Source: Candidatus Benthortus lauensis (GTDB taxonomy: Archaea > Thermoproteota > Nitrososphaeria_A > Caldarchaeales > Wolframiiraptoraceae). From it: 32,970 bases of DNA. Both the position numbers and the translations under genes were made by a program. The stretch covers positions 1-32,970 of the forward strand of contig JAHSRM010000042.1 of the NCBI GenBank assembly GCA_021650775.1, read 5' to 3'. Every line of letters starts with the position of its first letter. Positions within the stretch are counted from its first letter, which is position 1. The notes beneath the pieces were generated by a model that was not told where the DNA came from, made no database searches, and saw only the letters and a program-made list of their open reading frames with translations. Below are positions 1 to 8,564 of this stretch, in pieces.

Positions 1-981
1 ATGGCGGCTAGGAAGGGTATCGTAATCAAGGGTGGAACATACTTGGAGAAGCTGGCGGAGATAAGGTCAATGATATTTGACAAGACAGGAACCCTGACAC
101 TAGGTTCCCCCAGCATAGTCTCCGAGTGCCCCTCAACGGTCATCACGGATAAAGAATCCTTGAGATATGCAGCAGCATTAGAGAGGTATTCTCGCCACCC
201 CCTTGCCCAGGCAATAGTCGAGAGGGCCTCTAACGAGGGGTTGAGTATCGAGGGCCTAGAGATAAGCGAGTTCAAGGAGATTCCCGGGAAAGGTGTAACG
301 GGGAGGGTGAACGGCGTTAAAGTTGCTGTGGGCGGAGTCCAACTCATGAAGGAGCTTGGAAAGGAGATAGAGGGGAAGAAGGACGGGCACATGAGGGTCT
401 ACGTCCTCGTCGAGGATAAACTAAAGGCAACCCTCTGCATCTCCGATAAACTCAGGGAAGAGGTCAGGGAAACGGTCCAGAAACTGAAGAAACGTGGGAT
501 AAGAATAGTCATGCTCACGGGAGACAACCCCAACGTAGCCGAGGAGATAGCCAAGTCGGTGGGGATAGACGAGTTCTACGCAGGCCTCCTCCCCGAAGAC
601 AAGCTCCGAATTCTAGAGAAAATAAGACGGGAGACGGGGACAGCGGCCATGGTCGGCGACGGAGTAAATGATGCGCCAGCGTTAGCCGCCGCAGATGTGG
701 GTATAGCATTAGCGGATAAGGGTGTAGACGTAGCCTTAGAGTCGGCAGACATAGTATTGGTTAAGGCGGATGTGAAGACACTCCCATACCTCCATACACT
801 AAGCATAAAATCCAAGCAGATAGCAATACAGAACATGGCCATATCCCTGGGAGTCAAACTCCTACTTGGAGCGCTAGGGTTGATGGGGATGATTCCACTC
901 TGGTCTGCGGTCGCCATAGGTGATGACGGGATAACCCTATTCCTCTTCCTAAACATCCTAAGGCTGACAAGGATAAAATAA
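1..981 (+). CDS. Heavy-metal translocating P1B-type ATPase, C-terminal part (5' truncated by window edge)
   Basis: DKTGTLT phosphorylation motif, HP motif (SRHPLAQAI), MLTGDN, GDGVNDAPAL; reading frame already open at base 1, lacking the upstream transmembrane region. Confidence 0.93.
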   Translation: MAARKGIVIKGGTYLEKLAEIRSMIFDKTGTLTLGSPSIVSECPSTVITDKESLRYAAALERYSRHPLAQAIVERASNEGLSIEGLEISEFKEIPGKGVTGRVNGVKVAVGGVQLMKELGKEIEGKKDGHMRVYVLVEDKLKATLCISDKLREEVRETVQKLKKRGIRIVMLTGDNPNVAEEIAKSVGIDEFYAGLLPEDKLRILEKIRRETGTAAMVGDGVNDAPALAAADVGIALADKGVDVALESADIVLVKADVKTLPYLHTLSIKSKQIAIQNMAISLGVKLLLGALGLMGMIPLWSAVAIGDDGITLFLFLNILRLTRIK

Positions 982-1006
982 ATAGCATCAACAACATGAT
1001 AGAAGC

Positions 1007-1348
1007 ATGGCCAGCAGGCTCCTCATAGTCATAATAGAGGAGAAAGACAGAGAAAGAATCATGAGGGCGTTAAACTTTGCGCTCAGGTCAAAGCGGATGC
1101 AGATATTGGACGATGTTAAGGTTCTACTATGGGGGGAGAGCGAGAACATGATAGTTAAAGACGACCCAGAGCTTCAGACCCTCATCAACTCCCTACTCAA
1201 CGAAGGTGTAGAGATATTCGCATGTCTAGGAGTTGCAAAACAGCTCGGAATAAAGAGTAAACTTGAGGGCATGGGCCTAAGGGTTGAGAGTGCTACGAAG
1301 ATAATTAATGAGTATGTGAATAATGGGTATGAGACTTCGTGGTTTTAG
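1007..1348 (+). CDS. DsrE/DsrF-like family protein
   Basis: 113 aa, Rossmann-like DsrE pattern (LLIVIIEE...VKVLLWGES...L..GVEIFACLGVAKQLGI). Confidence 0.65.
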   Translation: MASRLLIVIIEEKDRERIMRALNFALRSKRMQILDDVKVLLWGESENMIVKDDPELQTLINSLLNEGVEIFACLGVAKQLGIKSKLEGMGLRVESATKIINEYVNNGYETSWF

Positions 1349-3120
1349 GCTGGCCCGATAACAGGGTCTATAACTTTCAGCGTATTACAGTCTATTAGGC
1401 CTTTATCTGTTATAGCGTAGTCGGGTATTGCGGTTATTGAGAGGAATATCATATACATGAATGGTGATGGTAGGCTGCATCCAAGTTGTCTCGCAGCGTC
1501 ATCAAGCTTGCTCTCCATCTCAGCCATCTTTTCAGGTTCTATGTCGGCGACTATGCCGCCTATGGGTAGGTGGAGGAACTCCATGACCTCTCCTCCTCTT
1601 ACGACTACCTGGCCGCCTTGCCTATCTATGATGTAGTTGATTGCATGGGTCATTTCTTGGGGGCTTGTCCCTATGCAGAGTATGTTGTTGTCGTCGGGGG
1701 ATGTCGAGGAGGCCATGGCCCCCTCACGTAGCTGGAACCCTGAAATGAACGCCACGGCCTTCCTCCCAGCTCTATGATACCTCTCGACCACGGCTACATA
1801 CAAGACATCCTGCTCAACGTCTGGGAGAACGACCCCGTCCCTAACACTTAGGATTGCATCCCTCCTCTTCCTCACGAATGGAACCTCCTCCGAGACCTTC
1901 ATCGAGAGAACTCTAACCCTATCAGACTTAACGTTGGTCCTAACCACAAGTTCATCGGGCTTAACTTTGCGGCACTTTATGCTATTTGTTAGGAGGCGTT
2001 TTCTCTTAGGTGGGCTTAGGGGGATAGTCATTCTGCCGTTGCTTGCGACTAGTTCTCCATTGGCTATCACCTTCTCGACGGCGAATCTCTCCAAGCTTCT
2101 CACCATCAGTATGTCTGCTATCCTTCCAGGCGTTATCGAACCTACCACGTGGTCTATCCTGTATATCTCGGCGCAGTTTATGGAGGCCATCTCGACTGCC
2201 TTTACCGGGTCCACACCCTCCTCTATCGCCATTCTAACCAGGTTGTCTAAGTGGCCTCTTGAGAGGACATCGCTGGATGTCACGTCGTCTGTGCAGAACG
2301 CTATTCTCCGTGGGTCTATCCCTTTCTCGGTTATCACCTTGATGTTCTCTTTGAGGAAGTGGGCTACTGATGACTCCCTTATCATGGCCAGTATCCCGTT
2401 CCTAAGCTTCTGGAGGGTCTCCTCTGCGGAGTAGGACTCATGGTCAGCCCTTACCCCCGATGCAGCGTATCTCGAAAGCTTTGAACCCGAGGCCATGGGA
2501 GCGCATCCATATACGGGTAACCTGTTTCTGCGGGCTAGCTTCATTGCTGAGAGAACGCCTTTATCTCCCTCAAGAACAAACTCCTTAACCGTCTCCCAGA
2601 CCCCCACGCAGATAGGCCACCGCTGGCCAACCCTATGCTCCCTCATCCCGAAGTTAAATCCAACCGTTGAGGCTGGAATGGTGTAGGGTAGCTTGCTGGG
2701 AGCGCCCCAAAACACTTTGAGCGGGGTTCTCCAAGCCTCCTTAAGGAACTCCTTGACACCCTCTAGCCCGGCCACCACATATATCTGGTCAAGCCCTGAG
2801 ACCACGCTCGTAGTTCCCCTAGGGACGACTAGTTTTGCGAACATGGTGACCGAGAGCTTGCTGCACTCAAGATGTATGTGGCCGTCGATTAACCCGGGGA
2901 CCAAGTAGTATCCCGAGGCGTCTATGAACCCTGTGCCAGCACCTATGAAGTCACCTACATCCCCTATTGCTAATATTCTATCTCCGAGGATCGCCACATC
3001 AGCCTCGTAGATTTCCTCCGTTAGAACATTCACCAGGACTCCATTCTTCACTACTTTGTCTGCCTTTACCTCTCTGCTGACAACTTTCTCCAGGAACTCG
3101 TCATAAGACATAATCCTCAC
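1345..3120 (-). CDS. Adenine deaminase-like amidohydrolase (divergent)
   Basis: GLIDGHIHLE, VPRGTTSVV, ADHES, CTDD, SINCAEIYRIDHVVGSITPGRIADI and adenine deaminase C-terminal domain (VVRGGEVMEFLHLPIGGI); some metal-site motifs differ. Confidence 0.8.
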   Translation of the reverse strand: MRIMSYDEFLEKVVSREVKADKVVKNGVLVNVLTEEIYEADVAILGDRILAIGDVGDFIGAGTGFIDASGYYLVPGLIDGHIHLECSKLSVTMFAKLVVPRGTTSVVSGLDQIYVVAGLEGVKEFLKEAWRTPLKVFWGAPSKLPYTIPASTVGFNFGMREHRVGQRWPICVGVWETVKEFVLEGDKGVLSAMKLARRNRLPVYGCAPMASGSKLSRYAASGVRADHESYSAEETLQKLRNGILAMIRESSVAHFLKENIKVITEKGIDPRRIAFCTDDVTSSDVLSRGHLDNLVRMAIEEGVDPVKAVEMASINCAEIYRIDHVVGSITPGRIADILMVRSLERFAVEKVIANGELVASNGRMTIPLSPPKRKRLLTNSIKCRKVKPDELVVRTNVKSDRVRVLSMKVSEEVPFVRKRRDAILSVRDGVVLPDVEQDVLYVAVVERYHRAGRKAVAFISGFQLREGAMASSTSPDDNNILCIGTSPQEMTHAINYIIDRQGGQVVVRGGEVMEFLHLPIGGIVADIEPEKMAEMESKLDDAARQLGCSLPSPFMYMIFLSITAIPDYAITDKGLIDCNTLKVIDPVIGPA

Positions 3121-3641
3121 TCAAGCTTCACCGAAACCTTTACCGGGTTTCTGAGAGAATACATGGCAGGGCATCTCTCATAAGCCTCATCAACAATCTC
3201 TTGGAGAATCTTCCTCTCAGCTCCGTCCTTGAGGCTAACCTTTACATTGATCTCCTCTATTATCGGCTTGTCCGCAACCCCGAGAGGCTTAGAGAAATCT
3301 ATCGTGCATTCTATGGTTATTAGCGCCTCGCTTAGCTCTATGCCCTTCTCGGCAGCCACCCCCATCAACGTAGCCATGAAGCATGAGGATATTCCGATGG
3401 CGCAGTAATGCATTGGGCTTGGGCGGGAGCCTGAGCCTCCCATAAAGGACGGCGAGTCCACCTCTACCACGAATGTTCCTCGCTTCTCTGTCTGGATAGC
3501 TGTCCTGAACTGGACTTCCGGGTTCCCGAACACCCACGACCCAGAGACCTTGATTGTTCTCTTAGCCTTGGCGGGGTCGGACTTAATGGCATTAACTGTC
3601 TCCATGACCTTATCCAAGTCTATGTTATTTACCCTAGGCAT
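3117..3641 (-). CDS. OsmC family protein
   Basis: 174 aa with MHYCAIGISSCFMATLMGVAAEKGI and RCPAMYSLRNPVKVSVKLE; 4-nt GTGA overlap with the downstream gene. Confidence 0.85.
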   Translation of the reverse strand: MPRVNNIDLDKVMETVNAIKSDPAKAKRTIKVSGSWVFGNPEVQFRTAIQTEKRGTFVVEVDSPSFMGGSGSRPSPMHYCAIGISSCFMATLMGVAAEKGIELSEALITIECTIDFSKPLGVADKPIIEEINVKVSLKDGAERKILQEIVDEAYERCPAMYSLRNPVKVSVKLE

Positions 3642-3679
3642 GGATGCAGGTTACCATCTATCTATATTAAATTTTTAGC

Positions 3680-4075
3680 CTAGATGAGGGTCTCAATCCT
3701 CTCAAATATATCCCTGACTGAGAGTATTCCTATCACCCTTCCATTATGGCCTATTACTGGTAGGTGTCTTATGTTGTGGGTTATCATTATGTTTCTGGCC
3801 TCGTTTATGCTTGCATCCTCTCTAACGGTAAGTGGGTCCCTTCTCATGTGTTCTTTTACTGGTGAGTCGGGTGGAATCTTCTCAACGAAGAATCTTAGGA
3901 AGTCTCTCTCAGTCACTATCCCTATGCATCTTCCCTCTCCATCTACCACAACAACACTCCCCACGTCCTTCTCAAGCATCCTCCTAGCGGCCTCCCCCAA
4001 GCTGGTCTCACCAGACACGGTGACAACCCTATGGCTCATGATGTCCGTTACCCTTACCGAGGACAAGCCACCCAT
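3680..4075 (-). CDS. Tandem CBS domain protein
   Basis: Two CBS repeats (VTDIMSHRVVTVSGETSLGEAARRMLEKDVGSVVVVD... and MRRDPLTVREDASINEARNIMITHNIRHLPVIG); ORF can extend to 4144, but the internal Met at 4075 is preferred because it clears the divergent promoter. Confidence 0.88.
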   Translation of the reverse strand: MGGLSSVRVTDIMSHRVVTVSGETSLGEAARRMLEKDVGSVVVVDGEGRCIGIVTERDFLRFFVEKIPPDSPVKEHMRRDPLTVREDASINEARNIMITHNIRHLPVIGHNGRVIGILSVRDIFERIETLI

Positions 4076-4150
4076 TGGGTCACAGCCCCTGGATATATTC
4101 TTTCTATGTATATCCTTTAATTGCGGCATATAAATACTATCCACTCAGGG

Positions 4151-5158
4151 ATGTCGAGCCAGCCTCGTGATGTATACGATGTCACGATTATTGGTGCAGG
4201 GCCTACGGGGCTCTTTGCAGCCTTCTATGCGGCTGGTATGCGTGGCATGAAGACCAAGATTATCGAGGCCTTGGATAGGGTTGGGGGGCAGCTTGCTGTT
4301 CTCTACCCCGAGAAGTATATCTACGATGTGGCGGGGTTCCCCAAGATTCTGGCCAAGGACCTGGTTAGGCAGCTCGAGGCCCAGGCCATGGCATATAACC
4401 CAACCCTTGTTCTGGGCGAGCGTGTGGAGGAGCTACGATACGTTGAGGATGGAGTCATAGAGCTGCGGACCAACAAGAACAAGCATTACACCAAGACCGT
4501 GATAATCTGCGTGGGCAGAGGCGCCTTCCAGCCCCGCAAACTAGACAACCCGAGCGTGAATAGGCTTGAGGGCAAGGGGGTCTACTACCAGGTCAGGGAT
4601 AAGTGGCAGTTCCGTGGAAAGCGGGTCATGATTGTGGGTGGAGGGGACTCGGCCGTCGACTGGGCCCTTAACCTGAAGGATATAGCAAAGGAGGTAATCC
4701 TAATTCACAGGAGAACCAAGTTCAGGGCCCATGAAGGAAGCGTGATAGAGCTCTTCCACTCGCCGGTCAAGATAATGATACCATACGAGGTGAAGGAGGC
4801 CCATGGGAAGGATAGGCTCGAGGCCGTAACCATATTCAACAACAAGACAGGGGAGGAGGTAACCATGGAGGTGGACGCACTCATCCTCCAGCTGGGATAC
4901 CTGGTGGACATATCCATATTCAAGAAATGGGGGCTTGAGATAATCGACAACGCCATAAAGGTTAACGGCAAGATGGAGACCAATCTTCCAGGCGTTTACG
5001 CAGCGGGAGACATAGCCTATCCAGTCGACTCGGTTAAGCTGAACCTCATAGTCATAGGGTTTGCTCAGGCGGCCATAGCAGTTAATATGGCTAAGAACTA
5101 CATAGAGCCGGGGGCCAGCATATTCCCGGGCCACAGCTCGGAGAAGCGTATGATTTAG
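4151..5158 (+). CDS. Ferredoxin-NADP reductase (TrxB-like, type 2) / FAD-dependent pyridine nucleotide oxidoreductase
   Basis: GAGPTGLFAAFYA, GGQL, VGGGDSAVDWAL, GVYAAGDIAYP; no CxxC redox motif, so FNR-like rather than thioredoxin reductase. Confidence 0.85.
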   Translation: MSSQPRDVYDVTIIGAGPTGLFAAFYAAGMRGMKTKIIEALDRVGGQLAVLYPEKYIYDVAGFPKILAKDLVRQLEAQAMAYNPTLVLGERVEELRYVEDGVIELRTNKNKHYTKTVIICVGRGAFQPRKLDNPSVNRLEGKGVYYQVRDKWQFRGKRVMIVGGGDSAVDWALNLKDIAKEVILIHRRTKFRAHEGSVIELFHSPVKIMIPYEVKEAHGKDRLEAVTIFNNKTGEEVTMEVDALILQLGYLVDISIFKKWGLEIIDNAIKVNGKMETNLPGVYAAGDIAYPVDSVKLNLIVIGFAQAAIAVNMAKNYIEPGASIFPGHSSEKRMI

Positions 5159-5159
5159 G

Positions 5160-5214
5160 GCTCAGAGCTTTTGACCGGCATCATGGGTTCAGCCAGCCAG
5201 GACTCATCATCGCA
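5160..5214 (-). ncRNA. Candidate archaeal C/D-box guide sRNA
   Basis: Minus strand reads GCG-ATGATGA-GTCCTGGCTGG-CTGA-ACCC-ATGATGC-CGGTCAAAAGCT-CTGA-GC: C box 5210-5204, 11-nt guide, D' 5192-5189, 4-nt spacer, C'-like 5184-5178, 12-nt guide, D box 5165-5162. Confidence 0.72.
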
Positions 5215-5235
5215 TACAGGAGGCTGTCAGGGGAT

Positions 5236-5248
5236 TAGATAATTCTTA
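5236..5248. promoter_or_regulatory. AT-rich TATA-like element, possibly bidirectional (sRNA and rtcA)
   Basis: tagataattctta lies about 30 nt upstream of the minus-strand C box and about 34 nt upstream of the rtcA ATG at 5276. Confidence 0.35.
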
Positions 5249-5275
5249 TTGAACCTATGCCTTCCTGTCCTGTGG

Positions 5276-6343
5276 ATGATTGTGGTAGATGGCTCGATGG
5301 GTGAGGGGGGTGGCCAGATACTCAGGAACGCCGTGGCCCTCTCCGCAGTCCTACTCAAGCCCATAAAGGTCATCAACATAAGGGCCAAGAGAAGCAAGCC
5401 GGGCCTAAGGCCCCAACACCTAACAGCAATCAAGGCGGTGGCCTCACTATGCTCCGCAGATGTCAGGGGACTATCCGTGGGCTCCATGGAGGTGGTCTTC
5501 CATCCCAGGCGGAGGCCTAGGGGCGGGTCGATTAGGTTCGATGCGGGAACAGCTGGAAGCACAACCCTAATGCTCCAGAGCCTTATGCCCGCCATGTCGT
5601 TCAGCCAGGGGCCGGTGGAGGCGGAGCTTAGGGGTGGAACCAACAACCCTATGGCGCCTCCCACCGACTATCTCATCGAGGTCCTGACGCCTATCCTGGC
5701 CAAGATGGGCTGCGGGTTCCAAGTGGAGCTCCTTAGGAGGGGCTTCTACCCGAGGGGAGGCGGGGTTGTGAGGACACGCTCAAGGCCCACCGACTTCCTC
5801 AAGCCCATACATCTCTCGGAGCAGGGAGGTGTGAGGAGGGTCAGGGGGATAAGCTACAGCAGCAGGCTTCCAGGCCACATAGTCGAGAGGATGGCCTCCT
5901 CAGCCGAGAAGCTCCTCAAGCACCATGGCTATGACGTGGAAATCCTCAGGGAGGCTCTCCAGCCCGGCCACCCTAAATGCGCCCTCGACCCGGGATGCGG
6001 GATACTCCTAGTCGCAGAGCTTGGCTCAGGCTCCCTAATAGCATCCGATAAGCTGGGGGAGAAGGGTGTGCCGGCAGAGAGGGTGGGCGAGGAGGCTGCA
6101 CGAGACCTTCTCAAGCAGATAGAGACCGGGGCCGCCGTGGACAGGCATATGGGCGACCAGCTCGTCATATGGGCATGCCTAGCCGACGGCGTCTCTGAGT
6201 ATAGGGTCTCGGAGCTGACATCCCACACAACCACAAGCATAGAGCTCTGCCGCCAGATAGCAGGGTGTCAGGCAGAGGTTATAGGTGAGGAGGGTGGCCC
6301 AGCCACCGTAAGGATAAGGGGTATCGGGCTTAGGAGAGGTTGA
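5276..6343 (+). CDS. rtcA: RNA 3'-terminal phosphate cyclase
   Basis: DGSMGEGGGQILRNAVALS, RPQHLTAI, GTAGSTTLMLQSLMP, RGGTNNPMAPP, ELTSHTTTSIE; ATG at 5276. Confidence 0.95.
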   Translation: MIVVDGSMGEGGGQILRNAVALSAVLLKPIKVINIRAKRSKPGLRPQHLTAIKAVASLCSADVRGLSVGSMEVVFHPRRRPRGGSIRFDAGTAGSTTLMLQSLMPAMSFSQGPVEAELRGGTNNPMAPPTDYLIEVLTPILAKMGCGFQVELLRRGFYPRGGGVVRTRSRPTDFLKPIHLSEQGGVRRVRGISYSSRLPGHIVERMASSAEKLLKHHGYDVEILREALQPGHPKCALDPGCGILLVAELGSGSLIASDKLGEKGVPAERVGEEAARDLLKQIETGAAVDRHMGDQLVIWACLADGVSEYRVSELTSHTTTSIELCRQIAGCQAEVIGEEGGPATVRIRGIGLRRG

Positions 6344-6346
6344 GGG

Positions 6347-6898
6347 ATGGAGTCCAAGGGCTCGGTGAAGAAGGTGAGGAGGGGACTATTCGTAGGGAGG
6401 TTCCAGCCCCCCCATCTAGGACACCTACACGCAATAAAACAGATACTTAGTGAGTGTGAGGAGGTGGTGATAGCTATTGGGAGCGCCCAATACAGCCATA
6501 CCCTCGAGAATCCCTTCACCGCTGGTGAGAGGATAGAGATGCTGCTCATGGCCATACGTGAGTCAGGCATCCCGATGGAGAGGGTCATAGTGGTCGCCGT
6601 CCCGGATGTGGGGGAGCATAGCCTATGGGTGTCCAAGGTCGTCTCATTCTCACCAACGTTCCAGAGAGTCTACACTAATAACCCGTTGGTGAGGAGGCTT
6701 TTCGAGGAGGCTGGATACGAGGTTAAGCCCATAATATTGTTCAGGAGGAGGGAGGAGATGGGGAAGGTGATTAGGCAGAGGATGATAGAGGGTGGTGAAT
6801 GGGAGAGCCTCGTCCCGAGGTCCGTGGCCGAGTTCATCAAGAAGATTAGGGGTGTTGAGAGGCTAAGGGATGCCGTCGGAAAAGATTACCCAGGCTAA
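6347..6898 (+). CDS. nadM: Nicotinamide-nucleotide adenylyltransferase, archaeal type
   Basis: RGLFVGRFQPPHLGHLHAIKQIL, IGSAQYSHTLENPFTAGER, VYTNNPLVRRLFEEAGYEV. Confidence 0.93.
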   Translation: MESKGSVKKVRRGLFVGRFQPPHLGHLHAIKQILSECEEVVIAIGSAQYSHTLENPFTAGERIEMLLMAIRESGIPMERVIVVAVPDVGEHSLWVSKVVSFSPTFQRVYTNNPLVRRLFEEAGYEVKPIILFRRREEMGKVIRQRMIEGGEWESLVPRSVAEFIKKIRGVERLRDAVGKDYPG

Positions 6899-8130
6899 CC
6901 TATCCTATCAAACCTCATCCCCGTAATCTCCGTGAAGGCCTCCAACCCATCCATAATGTCCCCCAATGTCATGACATAGTGGTTCCCCATAGGCTCCCTT
7001 AGAATCTTCTCAGCACCAGGTATCCTAAGCTCCACCTGGGTCCTACAGTATCCTTCACGGCTCGGCTTCCCAGAGACTATCTCGCCCACGCCGGCCCTCA
7101 GCACATCCGCCTCCGCACTAATCCTCATCAAGGTTGCCTCCACGCCCTCGGCCAAGACTCCCGCCACCCCAACCCCCAGCCCAGACTCAAAGTGGGTCAT
7201 CAACCGATAACTCCTAGACAGGCCCATGGCCACAGTGCAGTGGGCGAGAAGAATCCTGTCCCCCTCCACCAACGCAGGGTTTGCCATGAAGACGGGGCCA
7301 CGGCTCAGCGTGTGGGCTATGACCATGGAGAGGGTTGAGGGTATATCGGACTCGCATCCAGCTACCAGCCCATCATCATTAAGCATCGAGACGGCGAGGC
7401 ATGCCGTGGTCCCCGCATCCTTAATCAGGTCAAAGCACCTAATCGTGACCGAGTCGGCCCCGTTCTCCCACATCATCCTTTTAATCTTCCCGTATAGTGT
7501 GAGGGCCTTCGCAACATCTTCCACCCCGACGTGAGCGGACTCCGACCTTGCTACAAGCCGCCTGGCCTCATCCTCGTCCTCCTTACCCGGCCTCAGCTCC
7601 CTCATCAACTCCTTGAGGCTTACCTTGACTATCTCGACCCCGAGTCTGGAGAGAACCCTCGTGTCAGGGAGGCTGTAAATCAGCCATGGGCTAGGGTCTC
7701 CCAAGACCATTATCCTGTGGCCCTTAAGCCTCCAGGCGGCCTCGGCGGCCCTCATAACGTTCTCCAGCCTTCTCTCAGCACCCTCCCTCCACAACGGTAT
7801 AACCCATGAGGGGATTCCACGTGATTTGAGGGCCGAGATGGTCTCTAAGGCAGCTGGGAGGCTGTTCATCTTACTGTGTGCTATGAGTGCGGTTGGTCTC
7901 CCGAGGGCTGCGGCTCTAAGGGCCATCTGCTCGCTCCCACCCGTGATATGCGAGATAGCTATGAACCCGTAGTCGCCCGAGGCCTTCTCCGACGCCTTCT
8001 CAGGAGCTGAGGCCCTCTCAACGTCATCGAACATCCACCCAATTCTGGCCTCAATCCACTTTACGGTCTCTTCGACCAAGCCCTCGTCATGGAGCGGCGA
8101 ATAAACGTGAAGAAGCAGGCTCCTCATCAC
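6895..8130 (-). CDS. L-fucose/L-arabinose isomerase-like protein
   Basis: 411 aa; C-terminal part IRCFDLI...DGLVAGCESDIPSTLSMVIAHTLSRGPVFMANPALVEGDRILLAHCTVAMGL...HFESGLGVGV resembles the FucI/AraA C-terminal domain. Confidence 0.68.
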   Translation of the reverse strand: MMRSLLLHVYSPLHDEGLVEETVKWIEARIGWMFDDVERASAPEKASEKASGDYGFIAISHITGGSEQMALRAAALGRPTALIAHSKMNSLPAALETISALKSRGIPSWVIPLWREGAERRLENVMRAAEAAWRLKGHRIMVLGDPSPWLIYSLPDTRVLSRLGVEIVKVSLKELMRELRPGKEDEDEARRLVARSESAHVGVEDVAKALTLYGKIKRMMWENGADSVTIRCFDLIKDAGTTACLAVSMLNDDGLVAGCESDIPSTLSMVIAHTLSRGPVFMANPALVEGDRILLAHCTVAMGLSRSYRLMTHFESGLGVGVAGVLAEGVEATLMRISAEADVLRAGVGEIVSGKPSREGYCRTQVELRIPGAEKILREPMGNHYVMTLGDIMDGLEAFTEITGMRFDRIG

Positions 8131-8200
8131 CGAGGAGTTCGTGGGACACCTTATTGAACCTTAATCTCCTTATTCTCCCAATTATCTATCGGGGTTTGGG

Positions 8201-8563
8201 TTGCCGGGATTCAGGTATAAGCAGACCATAGTCGTGAGAACGGACCTCGGGATGAGCGTGGGGAAGCTGGCGGCCCAGGTGGCCCACGCATCGGTAACGG
8301 CCTTGGAGGAGTGCAGGAGGATGCGTCCAGAATGGGTTAGGGAGTGGCTCTCCGAGGGCCAGAAGAAGGTGGTGCTGCGGGCAGGCGGAGAGGAGGAGCT
8401 TAGGAGGCTCTGGGCCAAGGCAAGGGAGATAGGGCTACCCGCAGCCCTGATAGAGGACGCCGGCCTGACAGAGCTACCCCCGGGGACGACCACAGCCCTT
8501 GGGGTGGGGCCAGGGCCCTCGGAGCTCGTGGACAAGGTTACGGGAGACCTTAGGCTGCTCTGA
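8201..8563 (+). CDS. pth2: Peptidyl-tRNA hydrolase type 2
   Basis: [50 protein letters not shown] start. Confidence 0.95.
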   Translation: MPGFRYKQTIVVRTDLGMSVGKLAAQVAHASVTALEECRRMRPEWVREWLSEGQKKVVLRAGGEEELRRLWAKAREIGLPAALIEDAGLTELPPGTTTALGVGPGPSELVDKVTGDLRLL

Positions 8564-8564
8564 G

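Noticed and set aside
1934-2434. Plus-strand 166-aa ORF antisense to the adenine-deaminase-like gene
   Set aside because: Complement of a conserved coding region; no recognisable family.
3684-4133. Plus-strand 149-aa ORF antisense to the CBS gene
   Set aside because: Shadow of the CBS-domain coding sequence; hydrophobic/Ser-rich translation without family signature.
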